Positions 1-12,030 of a stretch of 64,000 nucleotides of DNA are shown piece after piece. This DNA is from Aquilaria yunnanensis. Lineage: Eukaryota; Streptophyta; Magnoliopsida; Malvales; Thymelaeaceae. The stretch covers positions 113,571,413 to 113,635,412 of the forward strand of contig CM077593.1 of the NCBI GenBank assembly GCA_039654915.1, in the 5' to 3' direction. The position numbers and the translations under genes were made by a program. Below the pieces are notes generated by a model. The model did not search any database. It had not been told where the DNA came from and saw only the letters and a program-made list of their open reading frames with translations. Within the stretch, counting starts at the first letter, position 1, and each line of letters starts with the position of its first letter.

Positions 1-830
1 TGCACAATTTTCCGATTTGGGATGTCCCAAAACTATCACACCATTCCCTCTTTAAACAAATTTTTTTAGAACAAATTTACTATATTAATCTTATTTTACC
101 TTTAACTCTACCATATCCCCAATCTCATCACCTTAACACGTGCAAACAAGAAACCGATAAGATTCCGGCTCCATCGATGGTCTTGATTTCAGAGCGATTA
201 ACGGAGGATGAGTCGATTCCAGCACGAACGACGGGGGATGAGATTGACAGAGGATGAGGTGATTTTGGCATGATCGACCAAGGATCAGATCGACGGAGGA
301 CAAAGGGAATCAAAGAAAGAGTGCGAATCGAAGAGTCGGGGCGATGAGATCTGGTAGGAGTTGATGAGCAGTGGGCAGACGAGGAATTGGTCTGTCGGGC
401 GAGGAGGTAATACGGAAGCGAGGAGTGATGGGTGGAGGTGAGGAGCGACAGGCAGACGGGGGAGGAGTGGCGAGACGAACTGGTGAGGAGCAACGGGCGG
501 AGGTGAAAAGCGAGGAGCTACAGATGCAGGTCACGACGCAAGCGAGGAAAGTAAGCACATCTTCCCGCTGGCGGCCGTTGGGAACAGATTAGTCTCGTCC
601 CTGTGATCGGGTTGAGCCGATGAAGGCATTCTGTTGTGTTGGCCATGGCGAGATGGGGGCTGAGGTCGGTGAAGGCAGTGACGGAGCAAGCGACGATGAG
701 GTTTGGGACGGATGAGTGGAGGCAACGAAAAGGTCCACAAGGACCACAACAGTGTCTTTTCTTGGTCCGCGTGCAAAACTAATTGGAGTAAATGTTCTAG
801 GACAAAACAGTAACTTCTCCAAGCCTAAAA
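1..830. other. GC-rich, purine-skewed island without a recognisable gene
   Basis: From about 150 to 770 the plus strand is clearly richer in G and A than the surrounding DNA and repeats short words such as GAGGATGAG, GATCGAC and GACGGAGG. Several frames stay open for 60-120 codons on both strands. Their translations are low-complexity (Ser/Pro/Arg-rich) and match no family I recognise, so I read them as a consequence of composition. It may be the interior of an unidentified DNA transposon or a decayed gene-capture event. Only the composition and word repetition are seen directly. Confidence 0.4.
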
Positions 831-2440
831 ACTCAAAATAGGAGCAACAGAAAATTTATTCCTTTAGTGCTTAACTACTAAAACAGTCCTCACCCCTGTA
901 AATGGGTTTAGGATGGTAGACAGCTGGGTAAAATCTATTACCTATAAATATCCATTTGTGATAGACGGATAAAGAGGTAAGAATACTCACAATAAGATAG
1001 ACAAAGGTAACAAAATATATCCGTCTAATAGGTATAGGCAAGTGACAAGTTTGAGATATATGTGATAGATTCTTGATACTTGTGAAGTTAAAATACCTAA
1101 TATATCATAGGTCAAAGTTTCTCTTATGCTTGATAAGTTGATGGTATATTTTAGAGTACAAAAAAATCTTGTTGGACAGTATGCCTATAAGATAAGGAAG
1201 GCATAAACAATGCCTTAGTACATTACAATTAGGCTTAGAAAACAAGGAGGTTAGTTGGGAGTCATGCAATAGCACAATACATTTATCAACTACAGAATTT
1301 TAAATAATCGATATAATCAAAAGACACAATGTCTAAATAGTAGCAAACTATTATGAGCATATGATCAATGGTTTATCAAATTGCTCAGCTACTTGATTTT
1401 GGAATTTTTTTTTTCTTAAAGCAAAATTTTAGAGGGTACAAACTACCTATGGATGACGGATGTGGGTGAAAAATTTCAACCGCTGCCGGATGCCCATAAG
1501 GTGGTTGGTCTAAAAAATCTGCAGGTACGGGTGGCAAGCAGGTGTACTTGCGCCTAATCTACCTCATTGCCATCCCTGATTGACAATAAGCCAGGGTTTG
1601 AGTGGCGCAAAACTTCCCACAATTACAAATACCGAGTAATCAATAAATAGTCAAATGGCATCTTAAATCCACCAAGTTTCATGAGGCAGACAATTCACCC
1701 CTAAACTTTCTTATAGTAGATATTCATATCTTATACTTATAATGATTCTGAAAACAAAAATCTACTAGGAAATTTTTTTTTTTTTTAATTTTCTACAATT
1801 TCTTTATAAGCTTTCATATTTTGGGGGACGATAGGCCCGTTTAAATGTGAAAAACAATTATTTTTTTTTTTTTATTTTCATCTTCTATGTATGTTTTTTT
1901 TTGTGCTTTTCTAGAAATATGCTTATTTAAAGTATTTTCTCAATTTCTCTGAACTTTCATCACAGTCATTTTTTCAAATTTAGTGATGTTTTTGTATAAT
2001 ACAAAAGCATAGAGACTAAATGTGTAATTTTGAGAAACTATTTTGTTAATTTTTCAATACTTCACGGACTAAATATGATGTTATGGAATATTTTGTAAAT
2101 TTTTGAAAATTTATGGATAAAATGTATACTTTTGTGGACTATTTTGTAAGTTTTTTTAAAAATCTAGGAACCAGATATGGAACTTTGAGAATCTCTTTGC
2201 AATTTTTTTGAAAATTTAGGATGCTTTCTACTTTTTTTGAAATATTGAGAATTGAAAAAACAATAAAAATAGTTGTTTTCCAAATCTCTGTTAAATGGAC
2301 AATTGTTTTTACAGAAAAATTTCCATTAGTAAACACATTTTTCTGTTTTCTATTTTTTTTAGAAGAAACTTCATAAAAGTTAGAGAATTTATTGAAACTA
2401 AACCCGACCTACATTTTGGCCGAAAAAAGAGGAGAGAAGA
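831..2440. other. AT-rich intergenic sequence
   Basis: This stretch is AT-rich with many homopolymer tracts (for example T runs near 1778 and 1860) and no supportable reading frame. The part around 1440-1580 is more GC-rich and ends in a CCTCATTGCCATCCCTGA-type word. The reverse complement of that word (GATGGCAATG-like) recurs near 35645, so it may be the end of a dispersed repeat. Nothing else is recognised. Confidence 0.5.
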
Positions 2441-2457
2441 GGGGGGGGGGGGGGGGG
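2441..2457 (+). repeat. 17-base poly-G tract
   Basis: An uninterrupted run of 17 G residues follows a purine stretch (GGAGAGAAGA). Homopolymeric G of this length is uncommon in AT-rich plant DNA. It can form G-quadruplexes and is prone to length error in sequencing, so the exact count should be treated as approximate. Confidence 0.9.
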
Positions 2458-4961
2458 AACCGTGCCTACACTCATCACAATTTCACAATATTTTTAGTTA
2501 ATGCACTAATTTTCTAATGAAAACAATTTTGAAATTTAAGTATAAGGTGAGTTTTAAGGGGAAAAAAATGGATAAATATGGGCTGGTTGGCATGTTCATT
2601 GAAATTCATTAGCCTTGACACTAACTATAATTCTTCAGAACTTGGGCCTGAAAGGAGAAAGGGCCCCGCCAGGTGAGACAAAAAGAGTGGCAAGAGATCA
2701 GATGGCGAAGGGAGGACGAAGGTTACCCTTTGACAGGGTAAGCATAAATACTTGGCTGGATGGGTCACTCGATGAAATCATCAAATTACTAACAAGAAAA
2801 GGTTTTAAGAGCTAATTTATTTTAATTTAAGTTAATTTAATTTAAAATAATTTTTTTTATCTAAAACCAATTTCATCTATTTAATATTAATTTTCAAATA
2901 AAATTAATTTTAGATAAAAAAAATATAAAAATAAAAATAAATTATTTTTGAATTAAGTTAATTTAAATTAAAACGAATAAGTTTTAACATCAGGAAAGAA
3001 AAGCCACCAACCGAATAGCTACACAAAAAGCCTACGAACTCAGACCAAAATCCACCCCAGCAAGCAACAGAAAGACAAAACAGAGGAGAAGAAAAAGTGA
3101 CAAAAACCCCATGAAAAAGAGACCCGACCCCATACCCATGTTTTCAGCCTTTCACATTTTTCCTTTCTTTCATCATCACACAACACAAAACTCCCCACTT
3201 TTCAACCATTACTCCCCACCTGCACTTTCCCCTGTCTCCATTCACTACGGTCTTCTGGTCCTCTTCCCAGTCAAAAAGTATGACTGTTTCAACCCAACTC
3301 CTTCAATGCTAGTTTGAAAGACAAAGAAATGGGTGATGATTACCTCACAGTCCGTCACTTTCAAAGAAAATTACGGGCCTTACCATGATTACCTACCTCT
3401 TCAATTTTGCTTCATCAAAATTCAAAGTTACCTTCTTTTGAAGTGCCCCTTGGGTAGGGGAAGTGGTGAAGTGGTCTCCCCTTTCATGAGTCTCTTGTTT
3501 TTCTCTTTCTTGCCACCCGCTGTACCCAACTTGGTCATCTTTAGACTTCCAAACCACAACTAAGATACAATAATCTAGCCCCACCTTGTGGCTCAAATTC
3601 ATGCCAAGGACTGCCATCCAAAGAATACTAAATTAATTGCTTATTCATACCCCACCTATTATATCATGCCCGTGACCTGAACCCTTGTGGAATAAAAAAT
3701 TTGCAGAAGTCCTCACACCACCCCACCAAAAGACGCCTCAGTCCTAAGAAAGAAACTTGCTTTCAGATGCCAACATTCTATACGACCCCATCTCACATCC
3801 AATGTTGGTTATCCTACCACCGCTATTGGCCCATGTTCCCAGATTTGCGTTAGTTCACAAATCACTAGAGGATTCTCATCTGACAATGTGCCTAAACATG
3901 GTAACATTAAATAATACTCCTAAACTAGACTTCCACATTATCCTTAGACTACCACATTTTCCATTAAGAAAATGATACCGTAACAATCTGTTTGCACACA
4001 TGGGCCTCACTGAATTGTCAGAAATCCACCCCACTCTAACCCGGGCGAGATGAGATTTATTTAAGACTTTCAAAAGAAATCAGGGTTATCTTTACTTGAT
4101 TGCAATGAAAATTTTCAATCCAGTAATATAATACGTAGACGTAATCTTCCACGACATAGAAAAGAGAAACCATATGAACTACTAGAATCACATAAAAAAT
4201 GTTGCCCCTATTTATGGAATCGCTTCTTTTTCTTTTCCGGTTCTCCTCACAACGGGAAAAACCAAGAGAGAAGGGTCAAGATTCCTTGCCCATTTATCCA
4301 CCCTATCTTTGACAGCTAAGCCCAGAGCTCCAAAGCTCTAAGCTCAAAGCTGCTTTTCTCGTTGGCTTAAATCTCAATTTCACCACCATATTTGTTAAAA
4401 AGCATCAAATTCGCCTAAATTTTTTTTTAAAAAGTCAAATTCAGCAATTGGTTATGCGCCAATCCTGATTCACCTGCTTCACCTGCACTTCATACACAGC
4501 TCACTAATTGCCTCAAAAGTAATTCAGACCTGGTTCTGGTTTTTTGCTTAGATCCGCTCCTTCACCACTTACATTAATGCAGACCCCAATTTCTGGAAAT
4601 TTCGATAACTAGATTTCAAAATTGAATTTCTGCGGAGCAATGAATTCTGACCCCGAAAAGTTAACCACCCCATAGATCAAGGTCTGAAATTTTCAGGAAA
4701 TGCAAGATCTAAATGAAGCTATTAAGGTTTCAATTTAACCAATTCAGAAGAATCAAACAGAAGCATCAAGCTGTACAAATTAAAGCGAACACGAAGATTT
4801 TTTCCTTCCTCTCATCTCTCTGCAAAGATTCCTCATTACAAATCTTATCTCCATCATCCCCAGCTTCAATCTCAACAATATCATATAAAAATCTTACAAC
4901 CAAATAAGGCGAAAAAAATAAGAAAGGAAAAAAGTAGGAAAATGTTCATTAATTAATTAGT
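2458..4961. other. Intergenic region downstream of the VQ gene
   Basis: There is no convincing gene here. The stretch 2810-2995 is AT-rich foldback sequence, listed separately. The stretch 3000-4700 is of mixed composition, and its short open frames lack any family resemblance. The last few hundred bases before 4962 lie immediately 3' of the minus-strand VQ gene and presumably hold its 3' UTR and polyadenylation region; I could not fix the end. Confidence 0.5.
2810..2995. repeat. AT-rich foldback repeat (possible MITE), copy 1
   Basis: The word TTAATTTAAGTTAATTTAA near 2832 is mirrored by AATTAAGTTAATTTAAATTA near 2951, so the segment can fold back on itself. Its right half (from CAAATAAAATTAATTTTAGA near 2895 to about 2990) resembles a segment at about 32840-32925, suggesting a dispersed family. 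No target duplication was identified, and much of the similarity is AT-rich, so the call is tentative. Confidence 0.35.
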
Positions 4962-5693
4962 TCAAGTAGCAGAAGAACCTGAAACTCTAGGGGAAGTGAC
5001 CGGGAACAACGGAAGCAACCTGGGCTCCGAATCTCGCGGCGTTGTTGTCGGCGAGGGATGCAAGTAAAATCCCTTCTCTTTTATCGCCTTCTCTTCCGCC
5101 GCCGAATCTACTCTTCCGTCGTTATTGTGATGATTGGTCAGGTTATTGCTGTGGAAATTGGTAGCTCCGGATCGGTCAAACGGGTCGGGTATCAAGGGCG
5201 TAACGGGACTGAGAACGAGCGCGGGGAAGTCGAGAATGCTGGGGGAAAGAGTCTCGGGTTTCCGAGGCGAGAACCCGGAGCTATTCGGGGCGAAAAGCGG
5301 CTTGAGCGGGTTGATCTTGAGGTTCTTGAGCGAGTTCCGACGCTCGTAGAGCTTGAACCCGGATTGCTGCCTGTTCTTAGGGATGGACTTGATGGGAGGG
5401 ATATGGGTCTTCGGGTTCGGATCGGGCTGGGCGGCTGCCTGCTTGACGGTCTCCGACGATCCGGTCAGCATCTGGACTACCTGCTTGAACGAGGAAGAGT
5501 CGGCCTGGACGAAGGTGGTGGGGTACGGGTTGGCGGACTCGGATCTGGTGAGCGGTTTGAGCTGCGGTGGCGGCGCCGCCACTGGAGGGTTGGTGTTGTT
5601 GCTGCTACTGCTGCTGCTGGTGCTGCTGTTGGGGCTGTAGCTTTTGGGGGACGGAAGGAAGGAGGTTTCCTGTAACTTTAATGGGGATTCCAT
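4962..5693 (-). CDS. VQ motif-containing protein (VQ4/VQ19/VQ31/VQ33-like)
   Basis: This is a single-exon gene of 243 residues, as is typical for the plant VQ family. The diagnostic FxxxVQxLTG core is visible as FKQVVQMLTG at residues 69-78, in the block TFVQADSSSFKQVVQMLTG. VQ proteins are nuclear or plastid cofactors that bind WRKY transcription factors through this motif and tune defence and development. The protein has a serine tract (about 24-31), a proline-rich stretch and many Ser-Pro/Thr-Pro sites. Its C-terminal segment is RLLPLFPVTSPRVSGSS, a layout like the VQ proteins that are substrates of the MPK3/MPK6 MAP kinases. The start is the first ATG after a TATA-like box about 50 bp upstream. 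Subgroup and MAPK regulation are inferred from resemblance. The ORFs on the opposite strand (5058-5675) are shadows. Confidence 0.9.
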   Translation of the reverse strand: MESPLKLQETSFLPSPKSYSPNSSTSSSSSSNNTNPPVAAPPPQLKPLTRSESANPYPTTFVQADSSSFKQVVQMLTGSSETVKQAAAQPDPNPKTHIPPIKSIPKNRQQSGFKLYERRNSLKNLKINPLKPLFAPNSSGFSPRKPETLSPSILDFPALVLSPVTPLIPDPFDRSGATNFHSNNLTNHHNNDGRVDSAAEEKAIKEKGFYLHPSPTTTPRDSEPRLLPLFPVTSPRVSGSSAT

Positions 5694-5742
5694 TGATGGG
5701 ACAGACCTTAGAGATCAGAATTTAGGGTTCTTGGTTTGAAGC

Positions 5743-5752
5743 CTTTTTATAG
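5743..5752 (-). promoter_or_regulatory. TATA box of the VQ gene
   Basis: On the minus strand this reads CTATAAAAAG, preceded by a pyrimidine patch (CACTCTCTCT) and about 50 bp upstream of the ATG at 5693. The spacing implies a short 5' UTR of roughly 20 nt. This is inferred from sequence only. Confidence 0.5.
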
Positions 5753-5753
5753 A

Positions 5754-8700
5754 GAGAGTGAGATTTGGAAATGGAGGAGGCAGAGGGAATTGAGAAATGG
5801 TTATGGAGGGCTGTATGATTGGTTTGGGAAATGGAAGCTGCCTGCAAGTAATGTTTTTGGTGGGGACATTTGGGTCTTTTCGGTATGTCTCAAATTCTCA
5901 CTCTCTTGTATTGGAAGTGGGATATATACGCGCTTCAAGCATCAAAATTTTGTTCTCCTTTTTGACATTTTTCTTTTTTCATCATTCTTCTTTTTTGTTC
6001 AAACTTCAAACCGTGTACATCCCACGTACCCTTGAATTCTTCTTTCATTTCTAAAATTGTTTTTGAAAAATGATAGTGTGATGTCGTGCAACCGTTGATT
6101 AAAATGGGGTTCCCTAAAGACTGGATTCTAGATTTGATCCAACGGCCATAATTATTTATGACATAATATTTTCATAAACATATTATAGGAATACTATCCA
6201 TTTCATTAAGGGCATAGCTTCTTAGGTACAGGAGAGAGCAACCGCCCTCTCTAGAATTTTAAAAATTTTTATTAAGTTGTTGGATATGCGATAAAGTTGT
6301 AGAAAAATTAAAATTGAGTACCTATATGTAAGTTTTGAAATTAATAGAGTAAATTGCGTAATAGTCCCTAATTTTTAATCATTATTTCATTTTAGTCCCT
6401 ATCCTATTAAACATCCTATTTTGGTTCCAAATGTATTAAAAACATTTCATTTTAGTCTTAAATATATTAAAAATATTTTATTTTGGCTCAATTGCACGAA
6501 ATTGTTAACTCAAAGTATTTATCTAATAACAATTTTTTAGATCATAATTTGAACTATCCGGTAAGTGTTATATAATAAATTTAATTTTTATAATAATTTT
6601 TTATAATTTAAAAAAATTTCAAATAACCATTTTTACTTTATAAATTAAACTTATTTCATTCATAAAACAACTACTAATTTTAAATTAAAATTTTAAATTA
6701 AATTTAATTATTATAAACTTTCAAATTTTATGTGTCTATATATGTAAATTATCTATTGAATTTTAAGTTGTAAACTTTTAAAATGAACTTGATTATTATA
6801 AACTTTCTAATTTCATGTGTCTATATATAATATTATTTAGAGTTTTTTATTATTAATTTATTAATTGTAAATTTATATAAGCTAACAACACGCCCCATAC
6901 CACGCCCCCACCCCCTAAGCTGAAGTTCTGACAATGGCCCTGCATCTCATGCTAATTTTTTGTATTGTTAGCTTAAGTGGAATTGATAATTAAAAGTGTT
7001 ACTAAATAATCTACAATGTAAAAATGATAAAAAGATTTTTATGCATGCATGCATCATTGATATAATAGGTATCTTACAAAAGTTTCTAAATAAAATGGCG
7101 GTTCCAGTAATATTTCTTAAACTTAGTAGACACTTGAAATATTTCTTTACTTTTGTTTGTACAAACACTTGATATATTCCCAAATGTGAGGATTAGTCAT
7201 GAATTACATATATAAGGCGGTCTTCCAAAATATGGTCAGGTAAAGTGAACCACCTAACATTAATATTACTTTTAATTTTGCATAAACTTGATAAAAGTAG
7301 TTGCATAATATTATTTCAAGTTTCCTTTTTTTAAATCTTCTGGCTGTTTTGTCCAAAAGTCGCCCTAACTCGACCCATGCAAAATTGTGTATTGTGTAAC
7401 CTTTTCTGAAGTCAGCTGCATTTCTGTTATTCTAGAAATTGCTAGTGTAATATGATATTAATTCTTTATAAATTATAAGAATGAATACAACGCCTAATTT
7501 ATGCATGTATAAATGGATTGCTCTTTGTAATACAAGTTAGAATTTACTTACACATATAATCTATTTTAATATAAATTGTTTTGTTGCATAATTTTAGCTT
7601 TTGCTTATCAGATAAATAGATAGTTTTGTTTTTTTTTTTTACCTTTTTAGGGAAATAGGGTTACTTTATCAGAAAAAAGAGTGTACGTTTTTTCTACAGA
7701 TAAAAAAATTTATTATTATATTATTAAAAAAAATTGCCGATTACATCATTAGATTCAATGTCCTAAAAATTTACGAGATATTTAGATCAATCAGCTTCAT
7801 TTTTTTTTTGTAATTTTTTATATTAAATTAAACTGTTTTAAACTTACACATAAAAATGAAATTGTTTGATGAAAATATTAGAGATTCTTTATACATTTTA
7901 TGTTTTGAAATTGCTGAATGCAATTTATTGAATTATACAAATAGAACTATTGTATGCATAAATTTTGCGTTGATCAGTTATTTTCTATTTTCACTATTTA
8001 ATTATTTTTAAAATTTTTTTTATTAATGTTTGAATGTATCCATGTTCGGGCCAGATTTTGCATTAGTTTTTGCACTGTCTGCAAAATTTTATAGAGTAAA
8101 TTAAAATATAGACAATTGGTTGAAATAGAAATAATTATAAAATATTTAAAAATTATAGTTAATTATGAATTAGTTTTTAAAGGTAGAACAGTATAGTCAA
8201 AAACTCAAGAATGAGGAATGAGCTTTACCAAAAGGTATTTTAGTGATAATTGGAAATTTGGAAGAAGGAAATCATTTGTATCTCAAAGAAAAAAAATTCA
8301 AAAACAAGAAATCATTTAATGAGCGAGTGGAGCACACGGGCCCGTATGGAGGGTGAGAAGGATAGATGGAGGGCGCCACGTGATGAGATGTGATTGGTGG
8401 AGGGTGGAATTTCGGACAAAAATGGGTGGGCTGATGAAAGTGAAATCGTCAAGAAAATTTTCAATAAGGAGCATTGACTTGCAGAGGCCTGGAGTCTGAC
8501 TACGGCAAGGTTTGCATCATGTCATATTATTTATTCTTGTTATTAATTGTTGTTTTCATTTACTCGTATTCGTTTTCCTTTTGCTTCAGTTTTTTAAATT
8601 TAATACGTAATTGCTTCTCTCTTTTGGTGGCGATCCTTTTATTTTTGACCAACCCATGAGATTCCCCTTAACCACCTATTATTATCGCATTAAGGTCAAT

Positions 8701-8805
8701 TACACTTTTCTCCTAAATGAGTACCAATTACACTTTTTTAAGAAAAAAAAATAAGTAGAGTTAAAATTTTAAGTCTTTAAGATGTCTATTAACCGTTAGA
8801 AATTA
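5754..8805. other. AT-rich intergenic sequence between the VQ gene and the MITE pair
   Basis: No gene was found. The segment 6350-6490 repeats words of the type CATTTTAGTCC...TATTAAAAA, a pattern common in dispersed plant repeats. Around 8335-8515 the DNA is more GC-rich and contains a perfect CACGTG G-box at 8377-8382, followed by a segment ending in a potential splice donor (GGCAAG then GT near 8509). No coding exons follow, so a non-coding transcript or a promoter relic is possible but unproven. Confidence 0.4.
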
Positions 8806-9090
8806 CTTCCTCCGTTCCAATTTACTTGAAACGTATTTCTTTTTTAGAAGTCCTAAAATGTTGAAACGTTTCTTCTTTTGGAAAAGTTTAAACAATTAAA
8901 TAATCCCTTTACATGAAACCCAATAAAAACTTTTTTTTAATCTCCACTCAACCTCTCACTGCACAAAACTCAAAAAAGAATTTTTTTAATCATTATTTAA
9001 ACTTTTACTAAATAAAAAAATAACACAAATTACATACACATTAATCTCCGTGCCCAGACAAATGTTTCAACTAAAATGAGACGGAGGTAG
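8806..9090. mobile_element. Stowaway-like MITE, copy 1
   Basis: The 285-bp element begins CTTCCTCCGTTCC and ends GAGACGGAGGTAG, the Tc1/mariner-Stowaway type of terminal inverted repeat. It is flanked on both sides by TA (8804-8805 and 9091-9092), the expected target duplication. There is no coding capacity. The internal sequence matches the reverse complement of the element at 9391-9684, including the AAACGTTTC-like and ACAAAACTCAA words. Confidence 0.8.
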
Positions 9091-9390
9091 TATTAAATAA
9101 TTTAAATTAGGCCCCGGTTCATCTTGGATCAAAACAATCACTATTTCATTTTTTTTTCGTTCATATGTTTTCTACTATTTGAAAGTAAAACTCTATTTTA
9201 TTGACAATCATTTGAATAGACATGTTTTTTTTTTCCAATATACACATGTTTGCACAAAGAATAATCAAAAGCGCTTTATAATTTTTTTTTATATTTAGAA
9301 TTAAGAACAAGAAAAAGGAAAGGAGAATATAAGAGTTAACACATCTACATAACGTAACTATCAAAGTTGCCCTAAATTCAGAAGAAAATA

Positions 9391-9684
9391 CTCCGTCCGT
9401 CCCAATTTAGATGAAATGTTTCTCTAGACACAAAGATTAAGGTGTTTATGTAGTGAGAGTTTAAATAATGATTAAAAAAGAAAATATACTTTTTTGAGTT
9501 TTGTGAAGTGAGAGTTTAAATGAAGATTAAAAAAAGATTATTTATTGAGTTTTGTGTAGTAAGAGTTTAAATGAGCGTAATAAGGTAAATTAGAAGTTGA
9601 AAAATTTATAAAATGGAAAACGTTTCATTCTTTTTAGGATATTTAAAAAAGGAATACGTTTCATGCTTTTTGAGACGGAGGAAG
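9391..9684. mobile_element. Stowaway-like MITE, copy 2 (inverted relative to copy 1)
   Basis: The 294-bp element begins CTCCGTCCGTCCCAATTTAG and ends GAGACGGAGGAAG, with flanking TA dinucleotides at 9389-9390 and 9685-9686. Read on the minus strand it aligns with copy 1 through most of its length, so the two are the same family in opposite orientation, 300 bp apart. It is non-coding and mobilised in trans by a mariner-type transposase. Confidence 0.8.
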
Positions 9685-9959
9685 TATAAAATAGCTTATC
9701 TAACGATGTCAAGACTAACAAGTTCAAGCCTTTGACTAAAAAATTGATAAAGATTGATCTCTCATAATGATGAAATATTGGCAGAAAACTAACATTCTGT
9801 AATCATCTGAATGAAGTTGTTTGCTTCCAAGCAGGGAAAATCCTCTAATGTATAAGAGAGCTCTGAACCCTCTAAACTCAATAACCTGTTGCTTTCAATG
9901 CCTTATCTGAGACATCCGACTCATGGTGGAATCTACATCCATGATTAAACCATTTAGAA

Positions 9960-12030
9960 GGAGCAAGTGTTATCACTTTATCACAAGTCTGTAAATTTTT
10001 GAATTCAAGCTTTTGGATTTTATGCTACCAACTTGTATGATGTCAATGATATGGCTGCTAACTAAAGATTCCATGGTATTTTTCTTGAGACACGAGTTAG
10101 AATTCACAGAGAACTTGGAACAAGAGTTCATATAGGAATTGTAAAAAGAGCAAGTATCAACAAGATTACAACCTTGATCAAGCGAAACGTGTTTAGACAA
10201 AAGATAAACCCAACCTTTACTGCTACCTTTTTTCCTAGTGTGGAGACAATCATCTTTCAACACAAAATTTGAGCTTTTTTTGTTTCTCTACTCGAACTTA
10301 AAGCTATGCCCAAAATTGAAAATTTAACTTATGGAGATAATAAATTATGCTGATTGAGTCAAGAAAAGAATGTGGAATAGATGTCGTCAAATAAGGAGAT
10401 GAAATGGCTTGAGCTATACATTAGTGCAAAGGTGCTGGATTATTGATTTCTAAAAGTTTGGTAGAGAGAACTTTGGACATACCAAGTCATTCTTAAAAAA
10501 AAAAAAAACTACTATTAGTGAAGGGCTATAGGCAAGGAGATCTTCGATGAACGGTCAAACCATAACTTAAACAAATACATTTGTTCCTATCTTTTCTAAA
10601 GCAAATCTATCTTCTTTCTTAACTAGATTTATGAATTACCAAGCCCAATTTATTGGCAGACATGATCTCAAATGTATTAAGAAAAGTTAAGAAAGTTGTG
10701 AGCATATCAGTACGGGCTGAAAGAGAGTTTGTTTTGTTAAACTTGTCCCTTAATTATATCTAGATCTTAAAGGGGAGCTTGATTTTTACTTTCCAATTCA
10801 TCTAGCAAATATTGAAAATTCTAGTGATTCAACTTATATTCTTCATACTGTTGTGTTAAAACTTGCAATTGATAAAAAAGATTTGAGTTTTGATCTTCAA
10901 GTTTGCATATGTGAACATTAGTCTCTATTACTTTTAAAGCAGAACTTAATTGTTGTCACTCTATTTGATCTTTCATGTAGTCAATTTCCTTTTCCAATGC
11001 TGATATTTGAATAGACATATGAGATCGCAGTGGAGATTGATAACCTTGAGGAAAATATTTGTCAAGCACAACTTTAAAAATCCCAAGGAAGTTAGGCACG
11101 GGCATGCTATAGCAGATTGACAAATTTTGACTTGCTAACAAATTCAAGATTGCATTTTTAACCCTAGATAACTCTATCATAAATTTAGCCCAATCTCAAG
11201 TAGCAATATATGATGAAGAATATGGCTCAAACTAGCTAGTCAGTGTAACCATCATCAAATAAATCTTCATAAACAGTTGCATAAGGATCAACAGAACTCT
11301 CATGAAAGAAATCACAATCTTGGTTTATAGATTGCAATGGCTTCTTTCCTTTGCCTTGTATTGGACTGAGCTTAGATGTAAAAGTCGCTCCCTTACTAAC
11401 CAAGAATCCCTTCTTCAAACCTAACATGGTAGCTGACCTCTCCAATGATTGCAAACTAAAAGAAATAGACTTCAAAAAACCACAAATACTAAAAAAACCT
11501 AAAGCCCATAAAGAGAAAAATTAACAGACAAATCGAAAGAAAAATACAATAACACTATCCAACTAGATCAAGGGAAATAGCACAACAAAGCCAACCGAAT
11601 ATTAATAGATTGTAAAAGGAGGCAAAAAAAACTCCAAATATTAACAGACTAAATGACAGAGCAGCATGACTTAATGTTAAGGGTTGGAAAATTAGACTTA
11701 ACAATAGATAAAAAAAAAAAGCTAAAAGACCACAATGAAACCAACAACAATGAGTAAATCCATAAAGTACACTATAATGCAATGCTTAAACCCATAGATT
11801 AATCAATTGACGGAGAGATTAACAAAAATAAAACCCAAATCAATTGCAGAAACCCTATATAGGAGAAACAGGGAAGAACTGTTAACTAGTTTAATAAGAT
11901 CAGAGGAAAAACGAGAAGTAAAAGAGAAGATACTAGACTGAAACATCAATTCACCGGTAGGGTAAAACTTTGCCACCATCATGGAGAGGTCAGGGTTTTC
12001 AGTTTCGCCTTCCATCAAATCTTCCAATTT
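9960..12030 (-). pseudogene. Relic of an unidentified minus-strand gene
   Basis: Several minus-strand open stretches in different frames look protein-like rather than random. One at 11803-12027 starts MEDLMEGETENPDLSMMVAK and keeps coding-like composition until a possible splice donor in CCTACCG/GTGAAT. A second at 11236-11475 contains GLKKGFLVSKG and ends in an acidic DPYATVYEDLFDDGYTD tail. A third at 10956-11180 includes a short heptad-like helix (QISALEKEIDYMKDQIE). I do not recognise the family. The pieces could be exons of one gene or fragments of different origin, and stops and frame changes argue against a functional gene. Confidence 0.3.

Noticed and set aside
128..822. Minus-strand open frames of 77-121 codons near the left end
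   Set aside because: Ser/Pro/Arg low-complexity translations caused by purine-rich DNA; no conserved motif or splice structure.
5058..5675. Long plus-strand open frames opposite the VQ gene
   Set aside because: They are antisense shadows; the minus strand has the VQ motif and family layout.
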